Shown: positions 12,401 through 24,700 of the stretch, one piece after another | Numbering within the stretch: position 1 is the first letter of the stretch | Layout: the number at the start of each line of letters is the position of its first letter | Origin: Meandrina meandrites | Taxonomy: Eukaryota; Cnidaria; Anthozoa; Scleractinia; Meandrinidae | Length of the DNA: 64,000 bases | Assembly: GCA_963693305.1 (NCBI GenBank) | Contig: OY855908.1 | Location: 2,587,501-2,651,500, forward strand | Direction: 5' to 3' | Made by a program: the position numbers and the translations under genes | The notes under the pieces: model-generated | Told to the model about the DNA's origin: nothing | Databases searched by the model: none | What the model saw: the letters and a program-made list of their open reading frames with translations, nothing else

Positions 12401-15400
12401 CTAATTTTCACTGCAGTTCTGAACATGAACTGGAAATTGTACTCAAACTTTCATGTCTAGTGGCCCATCAGGTTGGAGCTTGTCCCAGTTTCCATAGCAT
12501 GAAACCACAAGGATTATTTCTACTCCCCCCTGGATGGGGTGCTAGTTCATGGCAAGGTTACCCTCCCCCCCCCCCCCAGCATTAAATTTGCCGGTACCCA
12601 TTTGTACACCTGGGTGAGAGGACAAGCCCTACACCCCTGGCAGCCCAAGAACATAACACAATGCCCCCTGGCTAGGGCTTGAACCCAGAATGTTCAATGC
12701 AGCACTAGTGCACTGTCGAATAGGCCACCATGTCTCCCACATGACAGTATCTAAAGTAAACGCATTCACAAATGAATTATTTACATGAGACAAAAAAACA
12801 CAACAATCTTGAAATACAGTAATACCTAAAAGTAACAGCCTGACAGATTGTCTTTGCTCATCAGAGTGCTGAGGGCATCGATGAGATCTAACAAAACATA
12901 ACAACTCACAGATTAATTGTTAAATATATATACAGCAGTAAATTGTGGATAACAAAGCTACACAAAATTGGTTTAAATTAATAGAAACGTTCTCCAAAGA
13001 AATACAAGCAGGCTATGCTTTAAGACTACGCAAGTTTGAGACAGATATTTCCAAAAATTAAATCTTGATTTCTGGCCTATTTGTTGAGAGTTTGATCTTA
13101 AATTCCAGATTTAGAACAGTATTTATTTACCTTGTACACATCCGTGCTGTATGTTCTGATATCACACCACATGTCTAGACATTAACCAACATAGTAAGTT
13201 AGACCAAGTGCAATAAGCAAACAAAATGGGATGCCAGGGGATATTGTTTGGTGTTGCTTGAGAATTACCGATCCAAATTTAAACTGGGATTCTCACGATA
13301 CAAGAAGTAATCATAACCAGTTATCGTTTAGTTATCGTTATAGTCTCCAAAGGCAGACTATTCAAGAAAAGGCAAACGTTATTATAGAACAGGTGTAAAA
13401 TGGACCTTGGGAAATATAGCATACCTGTGAAAGGAGGGCCTTCTTCTCCTCTGAAAGATACCATGAATACAACATTAGATCCAGTTTAATACTGAGAGAG
13501 TGCTGCCCCATGCCCCACTGGCGGCTACAGTCAAAGCTCTCTTAATGGACACTCTCATAAGTGGACAGCTCTACTTACGGCTGCCTTATTTGAAACCCCG
13601 TTTTAACTCCCATACAAACTCTGTATTTTTACATTCTCGTAAGCGGACATTCCCGTAAGCGGCCATGGACACTTTCAGAGATTATGACCAAGACTTTTTC
13701 TTTGTTTTTAAGCTCCCGTAAGTGGACACGCGAAAGAAAATGCTATTAACAACCTCTGTATCTTGGTTTTATTAATCAACTTCAAATCGCCGTTCGTCAC
13801 AGTGATTTTACAGTAATTACAGTACCATATTTCAGTGTTTGTTTTGTCGTCATCCCACACCCAGTTACAATACAGTATTTATTGTTAGCTGGGCAAGCTC
13901 CTGTAAGCGGCCATCTATCCCCTACACCTCTAGTGGCCTCTTACCAGGACCATTCTCGTAAGCGGCCCGCTCCAGTTACGGACACTTTTTTCATGTCCCG
14001 AGGGTGTCCGCTTACGAGAGCTTCGACTGTATAAGGATTTATGATGATGATGAATACTGAGAGAGTAGTGACATGACAAAACTCTTAAGTATGCCATTCT
14101 CAACCAATTTTTCTCCCTTCCCCACCTTCTCCTCTCAGTTTACCATCCCCAGTTCATTAATCCTTCCCCCATATACAAATGCACATACCATTTCCAAGAG
14201 GTTCAAATGCAGCCATGGTAAGTCCAGTCTAAAAACAACAAAATTATATATTGTTAAAATTTCAAACCCCAAAACATCAACAACATTTCGATTATTTATA
14301 CAATATTAATTTTTGGTTTTCCCGATGGATGAAGAGGGAAGATTGTCTCATATTACATGTGTTTGATTCCTGGAATAAACGTTTAAAAACACTAATAATT
14401 ATTATTAACTGAAGTACAGTGTAAAAACTCCGGAATGGATGCAAATATGTTACCCTTGTTGCTGGTAACTCTCCACTGTGAACAGAACTAGGTGTCCCAG
14501 GACGAGGAGTACCAGCTTCACCTGAAAGCAAATAAATTACAAAACTCATGTTACTTCACGATAATTATTATTGGAAAACTGTGCAGTTTACAATATGTGA
14601 TATTAAACAAGTGGCATCCGTTTTACTAATTCACACAAGCCTGTGAACTAAACTATACACATGCAAGTTGGTTTCATAGGATGTTAACACAGTAGTGAAC
14701 AGAAAAACAAGAAGTAGAATATTATCACCTCCTCATACAAGTTATGTACATACATACCATTTCTTCTGGGGGCTTTAGCTCTCCTTGGTGAATTTCCCTG
14801 CAGAAAAAATTAATACAGTTATGGGTTTCTGCTTGTGACTTATATGTTACCACTGTTTTTCTTTTATGAAGAAAAGATGCACATCAAAAGATGCACACCA
14901 AGAGAATAGAAGACCAATGGTATTGGCGGCATTGATCAGATTAAATATTTGACATCTTACCCTGTCCCTTTTGTTCTTCTTGCCTAGGAGAAATAGATAA
15001 TTTCTGTATGATTAGCAATGCACCAATTTGCATGCTTATTGCATTTATTACATATCTTTGTGACAGAAAAAGAGTTTAGACCTTTGCATTGTAAATGAAA
15101 TGTCACTAACCTGGCTTTCTGTCCGAGTTCCATGTCCAGTCATCATCAAAGAAGTTATCATCCTCATCATCTCCATCAATAAGTTTGCCAGTGGTTGCAA
15201 GCCTAGAAATGAGGAAAAACAACTGTTCAACTTTTACAGTGTAAGCTCAAAATAGTTTAATATGATTTAAAATCACATAGTGTTACATATTGTTTAAAAA
15301 ATGTTTGACTAATTGTGTGCGCTAAGATTGGTCAGTTCAAGTTCATTATAGCTCCATAAAGTACGCCGTCTGCGTTATGTGCGTGCTGTAGGGTTTCGAG

Positions 15401-18199
15401 GTATAATGCATGCTGGTTATGTCATGAGTTTGAGTGCACGCAATTTCCTTAGAGTTATATAAGCACTTGGCAGTTTTTAAGAACACTTAAGAAGTGCAAG
15501 AAGCACTTGGCTGCACCTCGTGCTTCTCTATGCACTTCTCTCATGTTGTTAAAAATTCCCGCGTGCTTATATAACTCAACAATGTACTCAGACATGTTTT
15601 TATTTCTTTAATTTATTAAATTCAAGAATTTGTTGCTACAGTACATCAAGATGACTTGTCACTTTTCTGACCTGAAATGGTATACAAAATATGATAGTGA
15701 GAGAAGAAATCAAAAGAAGTATAACCTTCGACTGGCTAATCGGCTGCTGTTTCGTCCCATTCCCAGGCATTTCTCTAAATGAGGAGCAAATCTATTGGCA
15801 GCCATGTTTCGCTGGCAACTAGGACAAACACATTCAACCTGTTTTTTCAATGGCACCTGACCAAACACATCCAGACCGTCGCATTCCACCACTTCTGATG
15901 TAACAAATCAAAAGAAAACAACTTTATTAGTTAGTCAGGCACAGTTTGTACGGTCTGGTCCATCCCTGGGGGATGTGGAGGGGGAGGGGGGCAGGGGGAC
16001 AGGAACCCGGGAGTAGAGAGGGCGGAAATTCTATGGGAGGTTAGACTTTTCTATGGTCTGCACTCCTACAGACCATAGAAATTGCATCATAAAATATTCA
16101 AATTCAAGTGGTTTCACTGCAAAGTTCATTTCTATGGTCTATAAGAGTGTTGACCATGGAAAAATGTGGTCATTTTTTTATACAGTAGCATGAAAAATTT
16201 ACTGGAGAATCAGATGATAAAATCAGTAGGCAATCCCTGGCATGCACATTTGGCAGCTCTTAAGATGATATTTTTTCCACTTGAAGCCAACAAATTTGCA
16301 GTAATTTCATGTAAATGTGCCAGCTGATGTTCACAACTCAGTCCTGTCACTCTGCTTCCTACAATAATATTAATAAATATATAAAACAATATTCAGCTAA
16401 ACAATATTTGGAATAATGTCAATACATGTACTTGAAACAGATTTAGCAACTAACTAAAAACATGAAGAGATAATTAAAAATGAAAACACTCACCATATTG
16501 TTTCATACTGCTCAAAGGAAGGGCATGAAAGAAAAAATCAAAAGCCAAATTACTTAAATAATATTCAGCTAGTGGTGATGTAGTCCTCTTTACAGTTAAA
16601 ACCAGTGACGACAAATTATAAAAACTCAGATTTGGATACTTGCATTTTTTCATCTGGTTGCTCAAGGACACTATACACCCCACGCTTGATGGAGCGATGG
16701 ATGTCAAAACAAAGGCTGACAATGGCCTCATCAATAAGCTCACACACGATACCAAACTCACAGCTGGAATCCTTCAGTATGAAAGAATAAACACTTAGCT
16801 TTCTATATTGTATATAGGATGATTTTATGTAACAATACTGTTAATTCTAAAAGCAATGCAGGCAATCCCAGGTAATCCCAGGCAATCCCAAGCAATCACA
16901 GATCACAGATGGCACGGGCAGTAGATCGACCCCTGCCATTAATCAAGCCCCCATTACAATAGTGGTCGTAAATGGCTGATCATCATGATCACCACAGTTG
17001 TCATCGTCGTTGTCTTTGTCGTTGTCTTTGTTGTCATCATCGTCATCGTCATCATCATCATTGTCACCACCATCATCATCATCATCATCATCCTGATCAC
17101 CTATCCTTTCTGTACAATGTCACATAGGGCATAGGAATAAGTTATCAACTCTTTGAAAAACTGGGGTCAGAAAGCTAAGGGTAGCATATTGTTATGGGTG
17201 GCAAATGGTCCTTTAAAGTGTCTTGCAGAATTTTACAGGTCTTGCCTTGTCACTTTTCTTGAGATGCTGAAAGTTAAGAAAGTTTTGAACTTGTAAAAAG
17301 TGCCATTCCATTTCATATCTGCACCCCTCCCCCTGTTGACAAGGTAAGTCAAAATTCCCCCCCCCCCCCCCCCGGAAGAAAAAAAGATCAAAGTGCCAAT
17401 ATGATGCACCCCTCAAAAATAACCCAATTTTCATAACACCGTCAAAAGGCCAACTTTTTCCCTAACCCCTTCAGATGTATTCGAAAGATCAAAGAATGCT
17501 GACAGAGCTACCTCCTCTGAAATGACTTTTGAAGCCCCTTCAAAAAATCTTGCCTACAGGAGGCCAGGGATGTGGATGTAAAATAGAATGGTCCAAAGAG
17601 GGCTAGGCTGTAGAATTCCTGGCCACTTATTTACATCTCACTGAATTTGAATGGTTCCTTTTGTTTCTACATGCATTGTTCTAAAAAGCGTTCAGAGATA
17701 TGTACATAAGTGACCAGGTATTCCAAAAAAGATATTAATTTTGCTGATTTGCAGAGTCTATAATTCACCATTCGCCAGCCCTCTAATAATATTTAAAGTG
17801 CCGTCTGTTCCATTTTACAGTTCTTGGAAATTACTTACTTCAATCGCAGTCAATTGTACACAGTTTTGACAATAAACTGTGTACTTGGATGGCGAGTTAA
17901 TAGCATTTTCTACATTACGATCTGGAATCCGATAAACGCTTAAAAGGATTAATAGAATTATTACTATATTTTGACAAGCTAATAAAGTTCTGATGCGTCA
18001 GGAAAAGTAAGCCTTTAGTGGTGGTAAGCTTACGTAAATTTATTTTTCTTTCGACTGGTAAAAACTAAAAAGGGCAACATTATTTTGAATTTTCCAGAAA
18101 GCACTAAATAATTACGAACAGAAGTGGGCAACTTACTTCATCCAGGTCTAAACTGTCCACTTCAGAAGGTGAACTTCCCGTATCCTGCACGCTGCTCAT
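9492..18199 (-). CDS. ATXN7L3: ATXN7L3 homologue, SAGA deubiquitinase-module adaptor (complete, 17 coding exons)
   Basis: Exons (minus): 18137-18199, 16644-16771, 16494-16507 (or to 16510), 15726-15894, 15111-15202, 14961-14983, 14758-14797, 14454-14521, 14189-14228, 13425-13450, 13131-13174, 12826-12887, 12298-12343, 12157-12185, 10998-11052, 10302-10357, 9492-9562. They sum to 1026 bp, 341 aa (one more with the alternative acceptor), close to the human protein (about 347 aa). The Sgf11-like N-terminal helix that binds ENY2 and USP22 is at about 25-60. The Sgf11 zinc finger has C92, C95, H107 and C111, followed by GMGRNSSR. An acidic stretch and NSPRRAK follow. The SCA7 domain has C223, C234, C240 and H243 (CGVISEH, then [10 protein letters not shown]). 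The C-terminus is Lys-rich. The protein anchors the USP22 module of SAGA that removes ubiquitin from histone H2B in the nucleus. Exon 2 seems to end at a GC donor (AT|GCAAGT): only this keeps frame and restores the conserved MK-Y/F-E block before GLDVFGQV. Confidence 0.92.
9812..10231. mobile_element. Inverted-repeat element with G/C-tract ends, ATXN7L3 intron 16
   Basis: The region begins CCCGGGGGGGGGACACTTCC and ends in a poly-C run followed by CCGGGAAC, so the ends are inverted. The interior repeats the phrase 'TGACTA(A/T)(A/G)ATGGGGTC' several times. It lies in the intron between exons 10302-10357 and 9492-9562. It looks like a non-autonomous transposon. Confidence 0.55.
10780..10925 (+). 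mobile_element. tRNA-derived SINE fragment
   Basis: It contains GGTGTAGAGCGCCAACCC, then GGTTCGATTCCCGTCGAGG (B box) and the tail TTTTTTCTTTGTCCCACGCT…TTTCATCTTTCATATTTCAC shared with the copies at 6490-6830. No anticodon arm is present, so it is not a tRNA gene. Confidence 0.6.
11395..12015. repeat. 34-35 bp minisatellite in ATXN7L3 intron
   Basis: About 17-18 imperfect copies of a unit of the form TGACTTGGTTTGCATGACTA followed by TGACATGAATTGCA. Alternating variants (ATGACTTTG, TTCATG, GGCATG) suggest higher-order duplication. It lies between exons 12157-12185 and 10998-11052. Confidence 0.85.
12346..12383. repeat. (AAAT)n microsatellite
   Basis: About eight AAAT units just upstream (in minus-strand sense) of the ATXN7L3 exon at 12298-12343. 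Confidence 0.9.
12465..12745 (-). mobile_element. SINE, minus orientation (same family as 20555-20919)
   Basis: Read on the minus strand it contains GGGTTCAAGCCCTAGCCAGG (B box), GTGTTATGTTCTTGGGC, then CCATCCAGGGGGGAGTAG and the tail seen in the 20555-20919 copy. It lies between the ATXN7L3 exons at 12298-12343 and 12826-12887. Confidence 0.65.
13528..14029. mobile_element. pogo/Tc1-like non-autonomous transposon, TA target
   Basis: The ends CAGTCAAAGCTCTC and GAGAGCTTCGACTG are inverted and flanked by TA on both sides, the target duplication of Tc1/mariner/pogo elements. The interior repeatedly carries 'CCCGTAAG(T/C)GG(A/C)CA' motifs and no ORF. It sits in the ATXN7L3 intron between exons 13425-13450 and 14189-14228. 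Confidence 0.75.
16980..17100. repeat. Trinucleotide (ATC/GTC)n microsatellite
   Basis: Impure run of CATCATCATC and GTCGTTGTC triplets inside ATXN7L3 intron 1, close to a short AGGCAATCCC tandem at 16860-16900 and a poly-C tract at 17355-17374. Confidence 0.85.
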
Positions 18200-18700
18200 A
18201 ACTTTTGTAGCTTGACAGAAAATCACAGCCGGCTCGAGCTCGCCATTCCGTCAAGCGATGTTGTTGAAAAAATTAATATATAGCTTGTAGTATTTTTCGG
18301 CTAAATCTATTTCTTTTGCTCCTCTCTTTAGCTAAGCTGCTAGAAAACAATGCGTTTGTGAACAAAGCTACATTTTGGGAGCCCGTCGCTTTGAATTGTT
18401 ATATCACATGGCTGAATTCATTTTGCGAGAGAAAAACACCCAAAACAGAAGTGAAAACTTTGGCCAGGTTACAAGGGGTTCAAACAATTACGGGGAAATT
18501 CGGAAGCGTTCGGTAATTTTCGTGATTACCGACCAGGGACCCCCCTGCGAAACGGCCGAAAGTCTAACGAACAGTTACGAAAATTGGATACTCCTGGTCA
18601 GCGGAATGCTTCTGCAAACCTCGAAAAAATGGCGGAAAGAGCGGAAAACTGCCGAAGTGATAACAAGACGAACGAACGGTCAAATTAGCTAAAATACAGC
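18200..18700. promoter_or_regulatory. Bidirectional promoter between ATXN7L3 and CFAP410
   Basis: The ATXN7L3 start codon (18199, minus) and the CFAP410 start codon (18701, plus) are 501 bp apart and divergent. The interval is more GC-rich near the ATXN7L3 end (GCCGGCTCGAGCTCGCC at about 18230) and has no clear TATA box. A shared housekeeping-type promoter is the simplest reading; short ORFs in the interval resemble nothing. Confidence 0.5.
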
Positions 18701-21700
18701 ATGTCGAGATTATCAGAACAGCAGATCCTTTCAAGAGCCAGAGCATCTTCTCTAGAAAACGTTAAAAATCTCAATTTTTGGTGAGTTAGTGAGATTTTTC
18801 CAAAACTCATCGTGATACGTTTTGGGGCTAGACGCCAAATTCTAGTTGTCATAGTTTCATATTTTCACGTTCTCTTTCTTTGCAGGGGAAGCGATCTGAA
18901 TGATGTAAGTACAGAGGCATTGCTATCATGTTATTGTCATGCATTTTAAAGTTTGCGTATGAGATCACGAAATTGAAAATTGCATAAAATGTGTTCTTTA
19001 TACAGCTACAATTTGTAGCCATAGGACAAAATTTCTGCAATTTTCAAGTTGGATCGCAGTTTGCTTTCACTCAGTTTTACGCGTGTGTTGCTTTACAGAT
19101 TTCAGTTTTGCGGCAAATGCCAAATGTTGAAGTTCTTAGCCTCAGGTAATGATCTCAAAATGTATCCATTTCCAGATCTGATATCATGTTTCATTGTAAA
19201 TGTAAAGTTTACAACTTCAGAAACAGTATTTATATACTTTCGAGTCTCTTTGACTTTTTGTTTTTATTTCTCATTATTTAAATGGTTTGTTTTGCAGCGT
19301 GAACAACATCACCAGCTTGAAGGACTTTGCACATTGTACCATTCTTGGCAGGGCTTGAGCACGCAAGAGCCATAATTTCTCATCCCCATAGCCCTTTTTG
19401 CTTCTCTAAGCTGGCAGGGCCTTGGCACGAGAAACCAAAGGGTCTGAAGACAAAGGATTTCCAGCTTTAGATTCTAGGACTTCTGGTCTTCATGTATGCA
19501 GTCGTGTTGTTTCTATACACTATATGGGAGAGTCATGGCGTCATTTACTTCTGCTCAGGATTTTTTTTCTTTCAAACGGCCATTCAAAAAATTTGAATTA
19601 ATTAAAAAATCCCATGTCCCCAGAGTCCTTGACCTTTGTTTGTCGTGCCAAGGCCCTGCTGGCTAAGAGAAGCAAAAAGGGCTATGGGGACATGAATGGC
19701 AAGTGGCAAGGCAAGGCACTTGCCTCAAGATTTTTAATAAAAAAATTTAAACTTAAAATTAGTTGGGAAAATAATCCTCAGTTGAACAAGATTGATTTAT
19801 CTGAGGACATATGAAAATAGCATTTTATAGCATCTAGATTTCAAAATTTTCTGGGGGGTGGGGGAGGGGGGGCATGCCCCCAAACTCCCCCAGCAGCTCA
19901 AGCCGTCAGCAGTCACAGTTGTTGCCTTGTCTGTGCCAAAAGTCTTCTTATGGCCCCAAGCAAAATACCAATTAAAAATAGATACAATGACAAGATTATT
20001 TGTGCTGTTATTGTTTCTCTTTGTGTCTTTTTTTTCCTTTTTGCCCCACCAGGTCCCAGATTAAAAGAACTCTATCTCAGGAAGAATAGCATCAGAGATA
20101 TCAGTGAGATAGGTTGTCTCAAGTGCCTTCCTAAGTTAAGAGTACTGTGGCTTTCTGATAATCCTTGTGCCAGTGTTGAGAAGTACAGAATGACTGTTCT
20201 GAAGAATTTACCCAAACTTACTAAACTGGATACAGTAGGTAAGGCAACAGCAACATAACTGAAACAATGCTTTCAATACGATTTTAAGTAGGTGGCTGCC
20301 CTTGTCTGGTACCCATCAGAGAGCAATATTAGAAGCTGTTAACACTCCACCTTTACAGGGAACTGCATGAATTTTAGCCAGTGATTCACCTCAAAATACC
20401 CACCAGAGATCCGGTGGGTGCTGGGTGTTATTGAAAGCACGTACTGCAGAACTGTCTGAACACAAACTCGGTTGCAAGTTGCATTTTCCAACTAGAAAAT
20501 GGCAAAGTTGATGACATAAATAATATAAAAATAAGATCCCTTACAACCCTTAATGGGAGGCGCGGGGGCCTAATGGTCAGTGCACTGAACTCTGGATCAA
20601 ATGGTCTGGGTTCGAGCCCTAGCAGGGGCACTAGGTTGTGTTCTTGGGCAAGACACTTGACTCTCATAGTGCCTCTCTCCACCCATTTGGGTACTGGCGA
20701 ATTTACTGCAAGGGTTAACCCTGCAATTAGCCTGATTCACAGATGTCAAGTGTAGCGGCCACGATCGACCTCGGACGTCTGAGAATCAGGCTACCCTGCG
20801 ATGGGCTAGCATCCCATCCAGGGGGGAGTAAAAATACTCCTAATCACTTCATGCTACAGAAAACGGGATAAGCTCCAGCCTGATGGGCCACTTGGCTTGT
20901 ATCCAGACTTTGCCAGTTTTTACAACCCTTAATAGACTCATAGCATGTATTTTGTTGGCTAAAGACAAACAATCACAGCCTTAAGTAGACATACAGTAGC
21001 AAAGAACAAAAAAAGAAATAGACTTTTCCATTAAGTTGTCGACACAGTGAGAAGAATATAAGTGAGTAAAATGATATTTTATTTTATAATTTAGTTGTAG
21101 AGGAAGCAGAGGTTTTAGAGGCATCAAAAGAAGGACTGGAAATTCCTACTCCAGAAGACATTCCTGTTCATTTAGACTTGACAGCCACAGTAGATAAGGT
21201 ATCTTGAGAGAGATCAGACCAACCACTTCTACAACACCTTTGGAACTACAATTCTGAATTGGGTGTTTGTAATAGAGAACGCTGTAGTAGCAGGAGCTGT
21301 TTTCAGTTGTTATATCCAGGGACTTGTAACTCCTGTCTGTAATAAAATAGACCCGTGCCTATTATAGTGAGGTGTCAGCAAGGAGGGAGATGATTGTACT
21401 TATTCTCTAGATGTTTCTTATACAACAAGGAGTCAAAAAGTGCAACCACTTTAATTTAATTTAGTCACATTCTTTCATGCAGTTATTAAAACAGAATTAT
21501 AATAATATTGAAATATTAATTTGTAGAATATGCTTAAACTTGATGGCACTGCAACAAAGGATGATAATCAACAAAGCTCTTCAGGTAAGGGGGTGATAAC
21601 ACTGTTATTTACCTAGAGTGTAGGAAGCAGATTATTGATTTAATTGATTTAACATAATATTAAAGTGCAAACAACAAAGGATAATGTTGCTTCCCCAAAA

Positions 21701-24700
21701 CAGTTAAAGCAAATTTAGGTTTATGACATAAAACAAAATATGCAAGATCGTAGAAAATTTTAGTATTAATGAATGTCGTGTGGAATGATTTTTTTTCTTG
21801 CTATTCTTTTTAACAGAAAACAATAATCCTGAATCAACACAAAGCAATTTAGTCAATGAAACCAAGTAAGTATTATTTTAATTGATATTCAAATTCCTGT
21901 TTGAAGTTTGTGAACGCCCATCAGTTTTGTTTTGATATACTTCTTGGAAATGAATTTCAAAGAGGCTTGTGACTGGGTGGCAAACATTATACTCATAGTG
22001 GTGTGGTGGGGCCCAGGGATGTAGCTAAGAAAACGCTAAGCCGGCTCATGAACAAGCCCACCTGGCTTTTCTGGCCTTCTCAGCCCTAAAAGTCTTTGCT
22101 TTCGTGTGAAATTTCAGCCAGATTTAAGTTCTCTTTCAGCCGGTGAAATTAGCTGGCAGCCGGCCCTTAGCGACAATCCTGGGGGCCCTCTCACTGTCAT
22201 AAGACGGTGTGCCCTTTGCTTCCTAACTACAATAACAAGGAGGGTTAGGATTCATGCCAGGGAAGCTAGATTTTCACGGATTCCAATCACTAAGATGTAA
22301 AGTTTGTGTGACTTACATTTACTTCTTTATGAAGACTATGACTTTATGCCCAAAAGCCACAAATAGATGAAATCATTTCTGTAAATCCGTTCTGGAAAGA
22401 AACACCAACAACTTTCAGATTATTTTTAGCCAGGTACAGTTCTACCTGAAACCTGCTTGCAACTGTGTTGTGGGCATTTTCTAAAACCTCCACACTTTAA
22501 GAACTCGCTTGGCTCTGAAAGTTTTTTTCTTTACTTCCAATGTTCTAGGCGACAAAAACCAGTCAGCGTGGGTTATATTCATTGTGCGCAGAGGTTCATT
22601 ATATAGGAATTCCCTATACCGGAGTTTCATTTTATCTCATTGCTTGTTGTCCTTTGTTTGGTTTTCGTAGTAAACTTCGTGCCCAGTTAGGACTGAAGCC
22701 ATTACTATTAGACGATCAGGCCAATACTAGCACAGCTACGACAGCAACGAATGTCCAAAAGAAAGCATTAACTGAAACTGCTTCTTCCAGCTCTCGGGTG
22801 AGTAGGTTTTAGAAATAATTGTAAAATATTGTTAATTTGTTACTTCTGTTGCACTGATGCACGCCTAGCCTCCTTCGCAGCCGTTGTTTGGGCTCGTCAC
22901 GCAATGCTCCCTGACGAGCCCAAACAATGGCTGCGAAGGAGACTAATGCACGGCGTGACAAAGAAGCCTTTGGCGATCTCTATAATTTCTTAATGTTGGT
23001 TTTCCCACTGCTTAGCCAATCAGAAACAGAGTTATCTGGGAGGAAGTGTCGCTGACTCTTTGATGATTGGCCGAGTAGTTTGGAAAGCCAACAGGAAGAC
23101 ATCAGTAGCGACGCAAGCAAAAATGCGAGCGCAAGTCAGTTTTTACAAAGTGCGCTTCTTTGGGATGCTCCGGATCAGGATCAGGATCAATAATCCAAGA
23201 TCACTTGTATCCTGGTGCATCAAAGAAACCGATTAATCCACTCTGGACAAGGATTAGTCGTTTCATTTGACGCACCACAATCCAAGTGATTGAGATACTG
23301 ATCTGGATCATCCCGGAGGAACTCGCCCTAATGCTATTTGTAAACGCATACAAAGTTTTTCGCCACACAAGTCCAGCAGTCGTTTTGGTATCGTTTACGC
23401 CTGTACGGTTACAAAAACCCTCAGACATTGAAGCCTGGACACAGACTAACACTGAGCACGCGTAAAGTGCTTGATGTGACGTAAGCGTTAGGTAAGGTAA
23501 GGTCAACTTTATTTAGGCAGGGTGGCCCAATCAGCACTTGGCTGGTATCAAAAGGGGCCCTGCGTAAATTAAGACTACATTAAATTTCTATATATAAAGA
23601 TTAATATTTACAGTTATAAAAAAACGGGTAAAAAGCGCTTAAAAAATACAAATGAAATATAATTATTTTAAAAAAATTAAAAATAAAAACTACTCTCTAA
23701 AATAAAGTCTAAGAAGATTTTTAAAAATGGGGAGCGATGTTGCTTCTTTTATTGTAGTGGGTAAATTATTAAAATGAAGCGCCCCAGAGTATCTGAAAGT
23801 CCTTTTCCCTAGCGTTAACTTGGGTTTCGGCAAGTGCATGTCGTTCCTTTTCCTCGTGTTGTAAGAATGAACGTTGCAATTTCTAATAAAATAATCCGAC
23901 AAATATGGAGGAGCTAAATTATTTAAACATTTAAAAACTAAAATGCATTTGTGGGCTTTTCTTTGGGTTTCCAAATCCACCCACCCTAACATTTCAGGGT
24001 TTTCAATAAGGGCCGGCAGCCGGCGAAACTCGCCGGCTACTCCACACGTTTCTTTGATTAAATAATTTGCCACAATATGAACCGTGGATTGGCCAACATT
24101 TAATTCGTTTAATGCAAAAGAAACTTGCCGTAATTCTCGGTTAAAATATATCGACTCAGGGCTTGAAATTTAGACCATTAGTTTACGGTCGCCAATGCGA
24201 CTAACATTTCGTAAAAATTCTGCTTTCGTCGCCAAAATGGCGACTACATTTCTGTGTGTTGACAATGAATATAAACGGACATTTCCTCAGACATTGTGCC
24301 CTTCCAGAAAGTTATATCGAAAGATATTTGCTTCTAAGACATCCAAAATAAGAAAAGAAGTCAAGCCATCCTCTTCCTTTGCTGTAAAAGCTTCTGTCAC
24401 ATCGGAAAACTCGCTGAAAGCTGACCGTGTTCGAAATCGCCCTATAATGCTTTGCAAACCCTTGAGCACGTCATGTATGCCTATGGGTTGTGTCTCTTGT
24501 TAATTCCTTCGATAGTGGCCACAAAATCTTTTATATTGTGTTTGTTTTAAACCTAGCCGATAAGATTGTTTTGTTTTTCCTTTGAATATTTTATGTATTC
24601 AGTCGTTTTTTAGGTTAAATTCTTAGAAATGATTTAAACACTTTTGAACAAGGCCCTATTTGATTTTGCAATCTGGCGACTAAAAATTGTGTTTGGCGAT

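Noticed and set aside
24195..24503. 102 aa plus-strand ORF in CFAP410 intron 9
   Set aside because: Lies in a diverged repeat, no splice link to CFAP410 exons and no recognisable domain.
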